Made by a program: the position numbers and the translations under genes. DNA of 58,753 nucleotides from Chlorobium sp. (GTDB lineage Bacteria; Bacteroidota; Chlorobiia; Chlorobiales; Chlorobiaceae): assembly GCA_005843815.1 (NCBI GenBank), contig SZYA01000046.1, positions 1 to 58,753 on the forward strand. The letters run 5' to 3'. Positions 47,666 to 56,711 of this stretch are shown in pieces. The notes below the pieces were generated by a model that was not told the DNA's origin, ran no database searches, and saw nothing but the letters and a program-made list of their open reading frames with translations. Position 1 is the stretch's first letter. The number at the start of each line of letters is the position of its first letter.

Positions 47666-48093
47666 CTTTTCTTTAACATTTATTCTTTGTGCACACAGTT
47701 CGTGTCAGATAGGAAAAAATACAAAATTATTATTTATTCCAAGCTCAAATTTCTACATGGCTCAACTTTCTCCAGTGCGCACTATATAACAAAGAAAATA
47801 AGCTGGCGAATAAACTGGCAGTGATTTCTCTCCGGGTTAATTTTGTTTATTTGATAAAGCTTTAGTATAATAGGGGGGTTAAGTCCAAACTTGGAATGTG
47901 GTTTCCTGTGCTAATATGTAGCGTTCATGGCGTTGGTTACCCTTGAACAGGAGAGGTAATAATAGATAGTATAACCATCAGTTCGTTTTTGTTTTAGTGG
48001 CAAGTCAGGTTGGCAGGTTTTTCTCATGAGATGACCGTTGGAGTAACTCTGAGTCATTAATTTTAATTATATATCTCTAAATTACTGCGTAAA
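47666..48093 (+). other. 428-bp intergenic region with a predicted promoter and long leader
   Basis: No ORF with coding character is visible. It holds the divergent promoters for the lipoprotein genes (minus strand) and the exopolysaccharide operon (plus strand). A promoter-like TTGTTT-N17-TATAAT sits at 47843-47871. If used, it gives a ~215-nt leader containing several short inverted repeats, for example TCCAA-AC-TTGGA. No known riboswitch consensus, including the c-di-GMP classes, was recognised. Confidence 0.6.
47843..47871 (+). promoter_or_regulatory. predicted sigma-70 promoter for the exopolysaccharide operon
   Basis: TTGTTT (47843-47848) and a perfect TATAAT (47866-47871) are 17 bp apart and oriented toward the TPR/beta-barrel gene. 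The -35 matches the consensus only in part. Confidence 0.5.
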
Positions 48094-48096
48094 GTG

Positions 48097-50241
48097 ATGA
48101 GATCACGTAAAGCATTTTTTTTTATCGCCATGGCTGGTATTGCCATACTGACTGAACCTTGTATAGGTCATGCGGCAAAGCAAAAAAAAGCAAAAACACC
48201 CAAAAACCGTGTTCAAGAGAGTTCAACCGTTACTCCTGTCTCGATGGATTTGTTCAGGGATGGCACTCTCGACAAGCAGTCAACGCTGAAACTTGCGTCA
48301 ACCCTCTTTACCAATAAAGAGTATAAAGATGGAGATGAGGTCGCTGCCAGACTTGTGGAGTTATACCCAAAGGATGCTTTTGTTTTGAAGAAAGTTATCG
48401 AACTCTATTTGGCTGTGCAAAATGCCGAAAAGACTCTTCCGTTGTATGAGCAGTTGAGAAAAATTGATCCTCAGAATGCTCAGGTGATACTTAATGCGGC
48501 CAGAGCATATTCGTGGACTGGACGTTGGGATACAGCGCTGAAACTCCTTGATACTGTTGTCAGTTCCGGTGATACTAGTAATGCCATTCAGCGCGAATAT
48601 GCTGATGTGCTCTATAACAGCAAACAGTATGTAACCGCGAGCGAGTATTACCAGAAACTTTTTGAAAAAAACAGACAGAAAGATTACGCGATCGCTTTTG
48701 TTTATAAGCTTTCAGCAGTCAAAGAGTTGGTGGAGGCGAAAAAGTTACTGGACTGTGTTGAAAAGTACTATCCTAAGGATATTTCTCTCCTTGAAACCAA
48801 GGCAAATCTTGCTTTGGGGCGAGGGGACTTAACCGAAGCGTTAAAGATATGTGAGGAGCTGATCCAACGCTCACCCAAAAATCGAACAAACCAGACCGCG
48901 TTGTTAATCAAGGCTGAGATTGCGAGTTGGCAGAAAGAGTATGCAACCTCCCTTGGCAGTTATGACAAATTGATTGCCAGCGACAGTAACCATCACAGCG
49001 ATTATTTTCGCATAAAGGCGTATCGAGAAAAGGGGCGTGTGCTTGGATGGATAGCGAAATATGGAAAAGCTACGGCTACGTACGATGAAGGTGTTCGCGC
49101 ATATCCTGAGAGCAAAGAGCTAAAGGCTGAAGCAACGGCCAAAAAGAATTATTATCGCGGTGCTTATCGACCGGCACTCAAAGCATACAGGGAGTGGTTG
49201 CTGATTGAGCCCAATGAGCCTGAAGCACTTTTTGACCTTGGACAGCTCTCTATGCAGAATGGTCGCTGGAAAGAGGCTAGGGAGACGTATAAACTTTTGT
49301 TGACCGAGATGCCTGGACATCGTCAGGCCGCACTGGCGCAACAGAAAAACAGCATCCTCTCTTCCATGCCGCTACTCCATAGTGGTGCCGAATATGTCAA
49401 GAGTGAATGGAAAAGCATGAATGTTACCTATTCAGGAGCCTATTCCTCGATCTCGTGGCCTTATGGGGACCAATTCTCCGGTTTTATGCGTCTGGATCAC
49501 AAGTCGTTTCGTTTTGAAAATTCAACAGGAAACGTCAGCCAACATAATATAACGACAGGGTTTGAATACCGAAACATACCTGATATCCTGTTTCGGGGCG
49601 CTTATGGCTATCACGTCAACTCCGGAAAATCAACAGGCGCTCATACCGGCTTTGTAGAAACTCAAAGCGAGCCACTGAATAACATTCACCTTGGATTTGC
49701 CTTTCGTCGTGAAGAGGTGATTGATAATGCGGAGACATTTCGGAGAGGACTCAAAAGAAATAGATTACAGGGACGCGTTACATACGACGGTTATCGCAAC
49801 TGGAATGCAGGCATGGACTACGATATTGCAAACTATTCAGATGCTAACCAAAGTCATACCACTGGCGGTGATGTTACCGCTCATCTCCTCTTTGGACAGA
49901 GGCACCTGAATCTTGCTTACCGGTTTCAGAACTATGGATTCTCCAGTTCGACACCTCATATCTACTGGAGTCCTGCATCGTTTAACACTCACTCATTAGG
50001 TATGGAGTTCCGAAACTATTTTAATGATGAACTTTTTCAGGGTGTGAATGAAACTTATTATTCAACTTCTTACAAAATTATTGCTGAACCTGAAAATAAT
50101 ATATCGCACCAGATTCGTGCAATGTTGTATCACGACTGGAGTAACCACTTTTCCACCTCAATTGAGGGACAGTATTCTTGGGCAACCAAGGCTTTCTACG
50201 AAGACAAGCTGCTTAAAACAGAGATCCGGTGGTTTTTTTAA
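48097..50241 (+). CDS. TPR/beta-barrel outer-membrane exopolysaccharide exporter (BcsC-like)
   Basis: The 714-residue protein has a signal peptide (to about residue 27) and then about ten TPR-type helix pairs (residues 45-425, e.g. 'NAARAYSWTGRWDTALKLLDTV'). The C-terminal ~290 residues are rich in alternating aromatic beta strands and end in 'IRWFF', as outer-membrane barrels do. This is the BcsC/PgaA/AlgK-AlgE plan for passing a polysaccharide through the outer membrane. It is first in an operon with a GT2 synthase and a GH8 hydrolase. GTG 48094 and ATG 48097 are both possible starts. Confidence 0.82.
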   Translation: MRSRKAFFFIAMAGIAILTEPCIGHAAKQKKAKTPKNRVQESSTVTPVSMDLFRDGTLDKQSTLKLASTLFTNKEYKDGDEVAARLVELYPKDAFVLKKVIELYLAVQNAEKTLPLYEQLRKIDPQNAQVILNAARAYSWTGRWDTALKLLDTVVSSGDTSNAIQREYADVLYNSKQYVTASEYYQKLFEKNRQKDYAIAFVYKLSAVKELVEAKKLLDCVEKYYPKDISLLETKANLALGRGDLTEALKICEELIQRSPKNRTNQTALLIKAEIASWQKEYATSLGSYDKLIASDSNHHSDYFRIKAYREKGRVLGWIAKYGKATATYDEGVRAYPESKELKAEATAKKNYYRGAYRPALKAYREWLLIEPNEPEALFDLGQLSMQNGRWKEARETYKLLLTEMPGHRQAALAQQKNSILSSMPLLHSGAEYVKSEWKSMNVTYSGAYSSISWPYGDQFSGFMRLDHKSFRFENSTGNVSQHNITTGFEYRNIPDILFRGAYGYHVNSGKSTGAHTGFVETQSEPLNNIHLGFAFRREEVIDNAETFRRGLKRNRLQGRVTYDGYRNWNAGMDYDIANYSDANQSHTTGGDVTAHLLFGQRHLNLAYRFQNYGFSSSTPHIYWSPASFNTHSLGMEFRNYFNDELFQGVNETYYSTSYKIIAEPENNISHQIRAMLYHDWSNHFSTSIEGQYSWATKAFYEDKLLKTEIRWFF

Positions 50242-50267
50242 TTATGCTTTTATAAATTTCGAGAAAA

Positions 50268-51782
50268 ATGCGTGACAAGAAAAATTCCTGGTTTCTGATT
50301 GTACAGATAGTATTGCTGTTAGTTCTGCTCGCCATCTATGTTGGTGTTCGAGTTTATTATATCTTGATTGCGCCATTCACTCCGTTTGAGCTCATCTTTA
50401 GTCTGATTTTTTTTGTCGCGGAAATTTTTATTCTGTTCCACTCTTTTTTCTTTTTTGTGGATGTGTTGCGCGAAAATTTAAATCCATTAACACCGCCACA
50501 GATGAGCCCTGGCGAGGATGCCTCTGTGGCCATTTTAATACCAGCTCGTCATGAATCGAGGGAAATTATCGAAACAACACTCCTGACATGCAAAAACATC
50601 GCCTATGAAAACAAGAATGTTTACCTTCTGGATGACTCAACTATTGAAAGTTACAAGCTTGAAGCCAAGGAACTTTCAGAACAACTGGGCGTTAATCTCT
50701 TTACCCGCAGTGACAACCGTGGGGCGAAGGCTGGCATGATTAATGAGGTGTTGAAAACTCTTGATGAAAAGTATGTCGCTATTTTTGATGCCGACCAGAA
50801 CCCCATGCCCGTGTTTTTGAAGACACTTGTCCCTTTTCTTGAAGCTGATGCACAGCTTGCGTTTGTTCAGACCCCGCAGTTCTATTCAAATGGAGACGAA
50901 AGCACTGTCGCGATGACCGCGCATAACCAACAGGCTATTTTTTATGAGTATATCTGTCTTGGCAAAACAATAAACAAGGCAATGTTTTGTTGTGGCACAA
51001 ATGTTGTTTTCCGTCGCGCAGCGTTAAATAGTGTTGGTAATTTTGATGAAGAGACCGTAACAGAGGATATTGCCACCTCACTGAAGCTCCATACAAAAAG
51101 CTGGAAATCATTTTTTATTCACAAAGCTTATACGTTTGGTATGGCTCCTGAGGATTTGGCTGCCTACTTTACACAGCAGAACCGCTGGGCATTGGGAACA
51201 TCACAACTTTTTCGAAAACTTGTTAAAATCTTTTTTACCGACATAAAGTCTCTTCGCCCTGAACAGTGGCTTGAATATTTCATATCTACAACCTACTATT
51301 TTATTGGGATAGCATATTTTATACTGATGGCAGGTCCCATCATGTATATCTTTCTGGATATCAACTCCTATAATATTGATTCCTTTATCTATTCTATTAC
51401 ATTTATTCCATTCTTCATCCTATCTAATCTCGTTTTTTACGGGAGTATGGTTAAGAAAAAGTATAAACTCGGCAATATGATCAAGGTACAGATGCTGACC
51501 GCTCTCTCTATGCCTGTCTATTTGAGTGCTTCAATTGTTGGCATACTGAATATCAGCAAGAAAGGTTTTCAGGTAACTCCAAAGGGTAACTCCTCAAATG
51601 TTCCATGGAAGAGTCTTTGGCCACAATTACTACTGATTGCTACAGTTTTTGTAACATTCACTTGGGGAATTGTGAGGCTGATGACGAATGATGGTGTTCA
51701 GAGCATACTCGGTGTCAATGTCTTTTGGATGGGTTTTCAGCTTCTTTTGCTGAGTGGACTTTTTCATTTCAACAGAAAATGA
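50268..51782 (+). CDS. cellulose-synthase-like processive glycosyltransferase (GT2)
   Basis: The 504-residue inner-membrane synthase has two N-terminal helices, a cytoplasmic GT-A domain and four to five C-terminal helices. Visible catalytic motifs are 'LLDDST' (about 121), 'FDADQNP' (about 173-179), 'FCCGTNVVF' (about 240), 'TEDIATS' (about 265) and 'QQNRWALG' (the QxxRW motif, 303-307). It lacks the C-terminal PilZ domain of BcsA, so c-di-GMP control through that route is not expected. The polymer could be cellulose or another beta-glucan. It starts 26 bp after the exporter gene and overlaps the GH8 gene by 4 bp. Confidence 0.9.
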   Translation: MRDKKNSWFLIVQIVLLLVLLAIYVGVRVYYILIAPFTPFELIFSLIFFVAEIFILFHSFFFFVDVLRENLNPLTPPQMSPGEDASVAILIPARHESREIIETTLLTCKNIAYENKNVYLLDDSTIESYKLEAKELSEQLGVNLFTRSDNRGAKAGMINEVLKTLDEKYVAIFDADQNPMPVFLKTLVPFLEADAQLAFVQTPQFYSNGDESTVAMTAHNQQAIFYEYICLGKTINKAMFCCGTNVVFRRAALNSVGNFDEETVTEDIATSLKLHTKSWKSFFIHKAYTFGMAPEDLAAYFTQQNRWALGTSQLFRKLVKIFFTDIKSLRPEQWLEYFISTTYYFIGIAYFILMAGPIMYIFLDINSYNIDSFIYSITFIPFFILSNLVFYGSMVKKKYKLGNMIKVQMLTALSMPVYLSASIVGILNISKKGFQVTPKGNSSNVPWKSLWPQLLLIATVFVTFTWGIVRLMTNDGVQSILGVNVFWMGFQLLLLSGLFHFNRK

Positions 51783-52900
51783 GGCGTTTTTTTTTACTGT
51801 TGTCTGTTTTTATTCTTCCGTTACTTTCAATAAACTGCGCTATTGTTCCACAAAATCCTGAGGAGATTGCTTTCTTCTCTTGGACTCACTATAAACAGAC
51901 CTTTATTCGTGGGGGGAGGGTTTTTCGCCCAAAAAATAATAATGATACCGTATCTGAGGGGCAGGCCTACGGGATGATTCGAGCTGTGCTGCTGGATGAC
52001 CGCAAAACATTTGATGAGTGCCTTACCTGGACTGAAGCACAACTCTCTAGAAAGAATTCTCATGGTGACAGGTTACTGGCATGGCATTTTGAAGATGGCA
52101 AAATTATCGATACAAAAGCAGCATCTGATGCCGATATTGATTACGCATACAGCCTTATTCTTGCTTCACGTAAGTGGGGTGACAAGAGCTACATGACACT
52201 GGCAAAAGGGGTGCTTGAGAGTGTTCTTGATCAAGAGACATCGATCATCAAAGGCAGGCTCTATTTTCTTCCCTGGCCAAAACAGAATAACCGGGATGGT
52301 GAAATTATTGCCTTGAACCCCTCCTACTATGCACCTTCTCATTTCAAGCTTTTTTTTGAAGTCAGTGGTGACAAGCGCTGGCTTGAGCTTGTCGATACGA
52401 CATACTTCATCCTCGATCGCCTTCTCGATTCCCCTGGCGAAGAGAATAAGGGAGGTTTTGTTCCTGACTGGATTGCTGTTGACCAGAATGGAACACTTGT
52501 TGAACTGCCCGGAAAACCGGTTGACTATGGATGGGATGCCGTAAGGGTACCACTTAGAATTGCTGCTGATTATTATCTTTACGGGGATAGCCGCGCTCTT
52601 GGTGTGCTTCGTCTTTTTTCGGCATTTTTTGAGAAAGAGTACACTGAACCATCAAAAAGCAAGACTTTAGAGAATGCGCTCTTTTACAGTGCGGTATACG
52701 CTGCAACTGAAACTGCTGGATCCCCTCTCTCATCGGCTATACTGCAACGCCTCAGAGAGTGTATTCGAAAAAACAATAAGGGATTCTATTACAACGATAA
52801 TAATGATTATTACATCAACAGCATCTCCTGGTTGCCTGAGTACTATAACATTATAAAATTAACCGGAAAACTGAAACATCCTCCACTCTCTGCAGGATAA
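51779..52900 (+). CDS. glycoside hydrolase family 8 endoglucanase (BcsZ-like)
   Basis: The 373-residue protein has a hydrophobic N-terminal signal ending near 'LLSINC', where a Cys follows but the lipobox is not canonical. The GH8 core has 'DTVSEGQAYGMIRAVLL', whose Glu (about 60) is the proton donor. It also has 'ASDADIDYAYSLILAS', 'NPSYYAPSHFKLFF' and 'YGWDAVRVPLRIAADYYLY', whose Asp matches the catalytic-base region. GH8 enzymes in cellulose operons trim nascent beta-1,4-glucan in the periplasm. ATG 51779 overlaps the GT2 stop (ATGA); the track start lies within the GT2 gene. Confidence 0.92.
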   Translation: MRRFFLLLSVFILPLLSINCAIVPQNPEEIAFFSWTHYKQTFIRGGRVFRPKNNNDTVSEGQAYGMIRAVLLDDRKTFDECLTWTEAQLSRKNSHGDRLLAWHFEDGKIIDTKAASDADIDYAYSLILASRKWGDKSYMTLAKGVLESVLDQETSIIKGRLYFLPWPKQNNRDGEIIALNPSYYAPSHFKLFFEVSGDKRWLELVDTTYFILDRLLDSPGEENKGGFVPDWIAVDQNGTLVELPGKPVDYGWDAVRVPLRIAADYYLYGDSRALGVLRLFSAFFEKEYTEPSKSKTLENALFYSAVYAATETAGSPLSSAILQRLRECIRKNNKGFYYNDNNDYYINSISWLPEYYNIIKLTGKLKHPPLSAG

Positions 52901-53025
52901 CACGTTATGAACATTGCCCTCTTTAGTGCAATTTCATTCGCTTGGCTAATGAACTTTTATTGAGGGTAATCTGTTTGATTTACGATGGGTGTTATTTTCT
53001 CAAAACCAGATATGCGGAGGGAGTT

Positions 53026-53235
53026 ATGTCAGAAGAACAGGCAAGGGGGTTCATTGAGAAATTGAAAACTGACGCAAAGATGAGTGCGCGCCTTATTGCA
53101 TTCATCAAAAAGGAGGGCTTTTCGTGCACCGTGGAGGAGCTTGGCAAAGTGAATTGGGATGAGTTGATAGCCCTTCAGAATTCGGGAAGCGCCAGCGGAA
53201 GTTCCAGTCTGCCTGCCTCGGAACATTGGGGATGA
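53026..53235 (+). CDS. Nif11-type leader-peptide family protein
   Basis: The 69-residue product starts 'MSEEQARGFIEKLKTDAKMSARL', the Nif11 leader domain (PF07862-like), and continues 'FIKKEGFSCTVEELGKV'. The tail 'NSGSASGSSSLPASEHWG' is short and Ser/Gly-rich, with no Cys for lanthionines and no double-Gly cleavage site. Nif11 domains occur as leaders of RiPP precursors and as solitary small proteins, often near nif genes. A perfect GGAGG lies 5-9 bp before this ATG, so the track start at 52942 is rejected. No modification enzyme or transporter is adjacent. The nif promoter lies 2.2 kb downstream. Confidence 0.88.
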   Translation: MSEEQARGFIEKLKTDAKMSARLIAFIKKEGFSCTVEELGKVNWDELIALQNSGSASGSSSLPASEHWG

Positions 53236-53410
53236 AAGTGGACAGCGCCTGCCCTCCTTTTTAGGAGTTGCTTGAAAATGCTGCGGTAACAGGTTACAGA
53301 TTTCTTCTTAGGAAAGATGGAGAATAAATCGTATTCTTATAAGTATTTTTTCGCTCTGCTGAGGGAGCATTCTTGGTTTTAAAGAAGCCATTCTCTAACG
53401 TATTTCAACC

Positions 53411-53650
53411 ATGATCGAAAAACAAGAATTACTCCACAAAATATGCGCCATTGAGCAAAGCGAGGAATCGGTTATTTCCATTTACTCGAACCATATCCAG
53501 AATGTTTTAAGATATTCGACACTTGACGAAAGAGTACAGTCAAGAATTCTTGATATGTTGCAGCAGCTTGATGCCGATATGCAAATACAAAAGAACTACA
53601 CAAAGACTCTTATTGAATCCATAGAAAAAAGCACAAAAGATGTTTATTAA
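53411..53650 (+). CDS. small helical (ferritin-like?) protein, unknown function
   Basis: The 79-residue, all-helical-looking protein contains Glu/Gln/Tyr/His spaced along two predicted helices ('AIEQSEESVISIYSNHI' and 'ILDMLQQLDADMQIQKNYTK'). It faintly resembles half of a rubrerythrin/ferritin-like bundle, but the metal ligands are not clear. No Shine-Dalgarno is evident. Its last 11 bp overlap the NotI-family gene in another frame, and that gene opens with a similar helix pair. The two may act together or derive from one split four-helix domain. The family is not recognised. Confidence 0.6.
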   Translation: MIEKQELLHKICAIEQSEESVISIYSNHIQNVLRYSTLDERVQSRILDMLQQLDADMQIQKNYTKTLIESIEKSTKDVY

Positions 53651-55043
53651 TAAGGATTTGCTCGACTTTTTCTCTTCTATGGCTGAGATTAAAAAACAAA
53701 AACGAGATGTTTTTTACACGCTCGCTGCGGAGGTGGATGATGCCGATGTTAAAAAGAGGCTCCTGCAAATTGGCAAGAATGAGCAGTTGCACGTTGATCA
53801 ACTGCAGCAAAGTATGGATCTCGTAAACGGAGCGCCATATCAGAATTTTGTGCCAGATATTCTGACTGAGACTCCATTGGTGCCATTTCAGATCCCCTTG
53901 GAGGATGTTTTGGTTGATGTTGACGATTCCGCCAGCACAGAATCAGCAGCCCATGCAGAGTTGCCTCACCATGATTTTGATGATGTTGTGCCGTTTTTAA
54001 GAGCTGTTGAGCCTGAACCGGATGAAAGTGAGGATACGACGATTGGCATGGCAGCAACTCACCTTGAAACATCTTTGCCTGATTCCGTGAACACCGGCAT
54101 AACACCGCTCGATACCATTAACCTCAATATTGACCAAGAGGAGCAGATAACACAAATCAGCTCTTTAAGTCATTTCAAACCCACAGCGTCGCAAAATTCT
54201 TTCAGTATGGACTATTTAAATCATCCGCTTGCTGAGGTCTTTGGTTTTACAACATCAGATCTCTCTTCCAAGGCACAACGGTATCGCTCTCACCACCATT
54301 GTCCTTTCAATAACCGTGTTCCCAACTGCACCAATGAGAATCCAAAAAATCCTCTTGGGGTATGCTCTCTTCTTCATAACAATAAAGCCGTAATTACATG
54401 CCCTGTTCGTTTTCGTGAAGAGTGGCTTATTACTGATGATGCCGCCTCATTCTTTTTCCCTGAGGGAGTTCGTTGGAGCTCTCTGACCGAGGTTGAGTTG
54501 ACTGATGCTTATGGTAAATCTTCCGGATCTCTTGATCTGGTTCTCGTCGCTTATGATGATTCCGGTAAAATAACTGATTTTGGAGCTATAGAGATTCAGT
54601 CAGCTTTTATCACTGGAGATGCTCGGGATCCATTCAACTTTTACATGAAGGATCCAAAGACAAACTCTTTGATGGATTGGTCTGCGCAGTCGAACTTTCC
54701 GCAACCAGATTATGTTTCGGCCATGAGGGAGAGCCTTGTGCCTCAGCTTATCTTCAAGGGCTCTATTTTGAATTCATGGAGCAAAAAATTGGCAATTTCT
54801 ATTGATCGTAGCTATTTCGAAGCGCTTCCGAATCTCGTACCTGTCGAAAAACAAGATGCAGAAATTGCCTGGTTTATCTATGATCTTGAACTGGTGGTAA
54901 ACGGAGAGAAGGAAAGCTATGAGCTCAAAAGGGCCAATGTTGTCTATACAAAATTCCAGCAGACACTTTCTGCGTTATCAATCTCCCATCCTGATAATAT
55001 TGAGCATTTCATGAAACTCCTTCCAGAACTTGCCGACAGGTAG
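53640..55043 (+). CDS. NotI-family restriction-endonuclease-like protein with N-terminal ferritin-like segment
   Basis: The 467-residue protein has three parts. Residues 15-60 form a ferritin-like helix pair ('EIKKQKRDVFYTLAAEV' and 'IGKNEQLHVDQL', with an ExxH). Residues 65-190 are an acidic, low-complexity linker. Residues ~195-467 match NotI, with the four iron-binding Cys in 'CPFNNRVPNC', 'GVCSLL' and 'VITCPVRF' (221, 230, 242, 254). The unusual active site is Asp299 ('GSLDLVL') and 'AIEIQ' (Glu318, Gln320), the D...ExQ of NotI. It should cleave DNA, but the site is unknown. No methyltransferase gene lies nearby. It overlaps the upstream small gene by 11 bp. Confidence 0.88.
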   Translation: MFINKDLLDFFSSMAEIKKQKRDVFYTLAAEVDDADVKKRLLQIGKNEQLHVDQLQQSMDLVNGAPYQNFVPDILTETPLVPFQIPLEDVLVDVDDSASTESAAHAELPHHDFDDVVPFLRAVEPEPDESEDTTIGMAATHLETSLPDSVNTGITPLDTINLNIDQEEQITQISSLSHFKPTASQNSFSMDYLNHPLAEVFGFTTSDLSSKAQRYRSHHHCPFNNRVPNCTNENPKNPLGVCSLLHNNKAVITCPVRFREEWLITDDAASFFFPEGVRWSSLTEVELTDAYGKSSGSLDLVLVAYDDSGKITDFGAIEIQSAFITGDARDPFNFYMKDPKTNSLMDWSAQSNFPQPDYVSAMRESLVPQLIFKGSILNSWSKKLAISIDRSYFEALPNLVPVEKQDAEIAWFIYDLELVVNGEKESYELKRANVVYTKFQQTLSALSISHPDNIEHFMKLLPELADR

Positions 55044-55085
55044 AGAGTTGCTCTGAGAGTCTAACCTTCTCACTGACTTACCATA

Positions 55086-55129
55086 CCCCGAAAGAATCTT
55101 TTTATAGAGAAGGTTCTTTCGGGGTTTTT
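55086..55129 (+). terminator. rho-independent terminator after the NotI-family gene
   Basis: An 11-bp perfect stem (CCCCGAAAGAA / TTCTTTCGGGG) with a 17-nt loop is followed directly by TTTTT, 43 bp after the stop. It insulates the nif operon. Confidence 0.93.
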
Positions 55130-55411
55130 CATTACCGTTCTATACATCTGCAACATCCTCCAACGATTACCCCAATAACTTCGCAATTACCCAGTCTGCT
55201 GAAAGCGCCAAACTTTCTACTAAAATGTGGCTTTTATCGGATTCCTACAGGTTTGTAGCTCTTTTTTCCTTTCATGATTATTTGCAAGAATCAATTCGGC
55301 CCCCTGACTTAAAATAAAGTCTCGCCGTAAAAGCTGGAAGCCCTTTATCCATGGGGCTTAGAGAGCGTCTCACCAATTTTTTTATAAAAAATTACGATAA
55401 TACGGAAGCTT

Positions 55412-55427
55412 TGGCACGCATCTTGCT
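55412..55427 (+). promoter_or_regulatory. sigma-54 (-24/-12) promoter of the nif operon
   Basis: TGGCACG-CATC-TTGCT is an exact match to the sigma-54 consensus TGGCACG-N4-TTGC(A/T). The start of transcription would be near 55438, about 77 nt ahead of nifH. An enhancer-binding activator should be required. Confidence 0.95.
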
Positions 55428-55502
55428 TTATAAAACCATAACTATTAAGGATAACAATAAGTTTAGCCTGAATAGTTGATGATAAAGGCAACGATAACCT
55501 AA

Positions 55503-56339
<837 letters not shown>

Positions 56340-56357
56340 AAAAAGGAGTAAAGAGAG

Positions 56358-56711
56358 ATGTTAATGATCAGAACAATCGTCAGGCCGGAAAGGGTTTATG
56401 ATGTCATGCAGGGATTGCTTGAGGCAGGCTTTCCGGCTGTAACGAAAATTTCGGTTGTAGGTCGAGGGAAGCAGCGCGGTCTTCGCGTAGGCGATGTGGT
56501 CTATGATGAAATTCCAAAAGAGATGCTCTTTGTGGTGGTGCCCGATAATGACAAGGATTTCGTGATAAGAGCCATCATGGAGCAGGCAAAGTCAGGCCCG
56601 GATGGGAAATTTGGTGATGGAAAGATCTTTGTTTCAGCCGTTGAAGAGGTTTATACCATAAGCACCGGCGAAAGAGAAACTGAACCGTTGCTTGCAGCGA
56701 AGGAGGCTTGA
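56358..56711 (+). CDS. nifI1: nitrogenase-associated PII protein NifI1
   Basis: The 117-residue PII-family protein has 'MIRTIVRPERVYDVMQGLLEAGFPAVTKISVVGRGKQRGL', whose T-loop lacks the uridylylated Tyr of GlnB, and a C-terminal 'GKFGDGKIFVSAVEEVYTISTGE'. With NifI2 it binds the MoFe protein and switches off nitrogenase in response to 2-oxoglutarate and ATP, as shown in methanogens. GGAG lies 9 bp before ATG 56358; ATG 56364 is a possible alternative. Confidence 0.96.
   Translation: MLMIRTIVRPERVYDVMQGLLEAGFPAVTKISVVGRGKQRGLRVGDVVYDEIPKEMLFVVVPDNDKDFVIRAIMEQAKSGPDGKFGDGKIFVSAVEEVYTISTGERETEPLLAAKEA

Noticed and set aside
47872-48093. possible c-di-GMP riboswitch before the exopolysaccharide operon
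   Set aside because: No GEMM consensus segments were found; only unspecific short inverted repeats.
52942-53025. N-terminal 28 residues of the track ORF containing the Nif11 peptide
   Set aside because: A perfect GGAGG and the conserved 'MSEEQA' start mark ATG 53026; the upstream residues match nothing.
53600-53660. programmed frameshift joining the 79-aa ORF to the NotI-family ORF
   Set aside because: The frame change needed is +1, while the only A-rich stretch resembles a -1 slip site out of register; simple overlap explains it.
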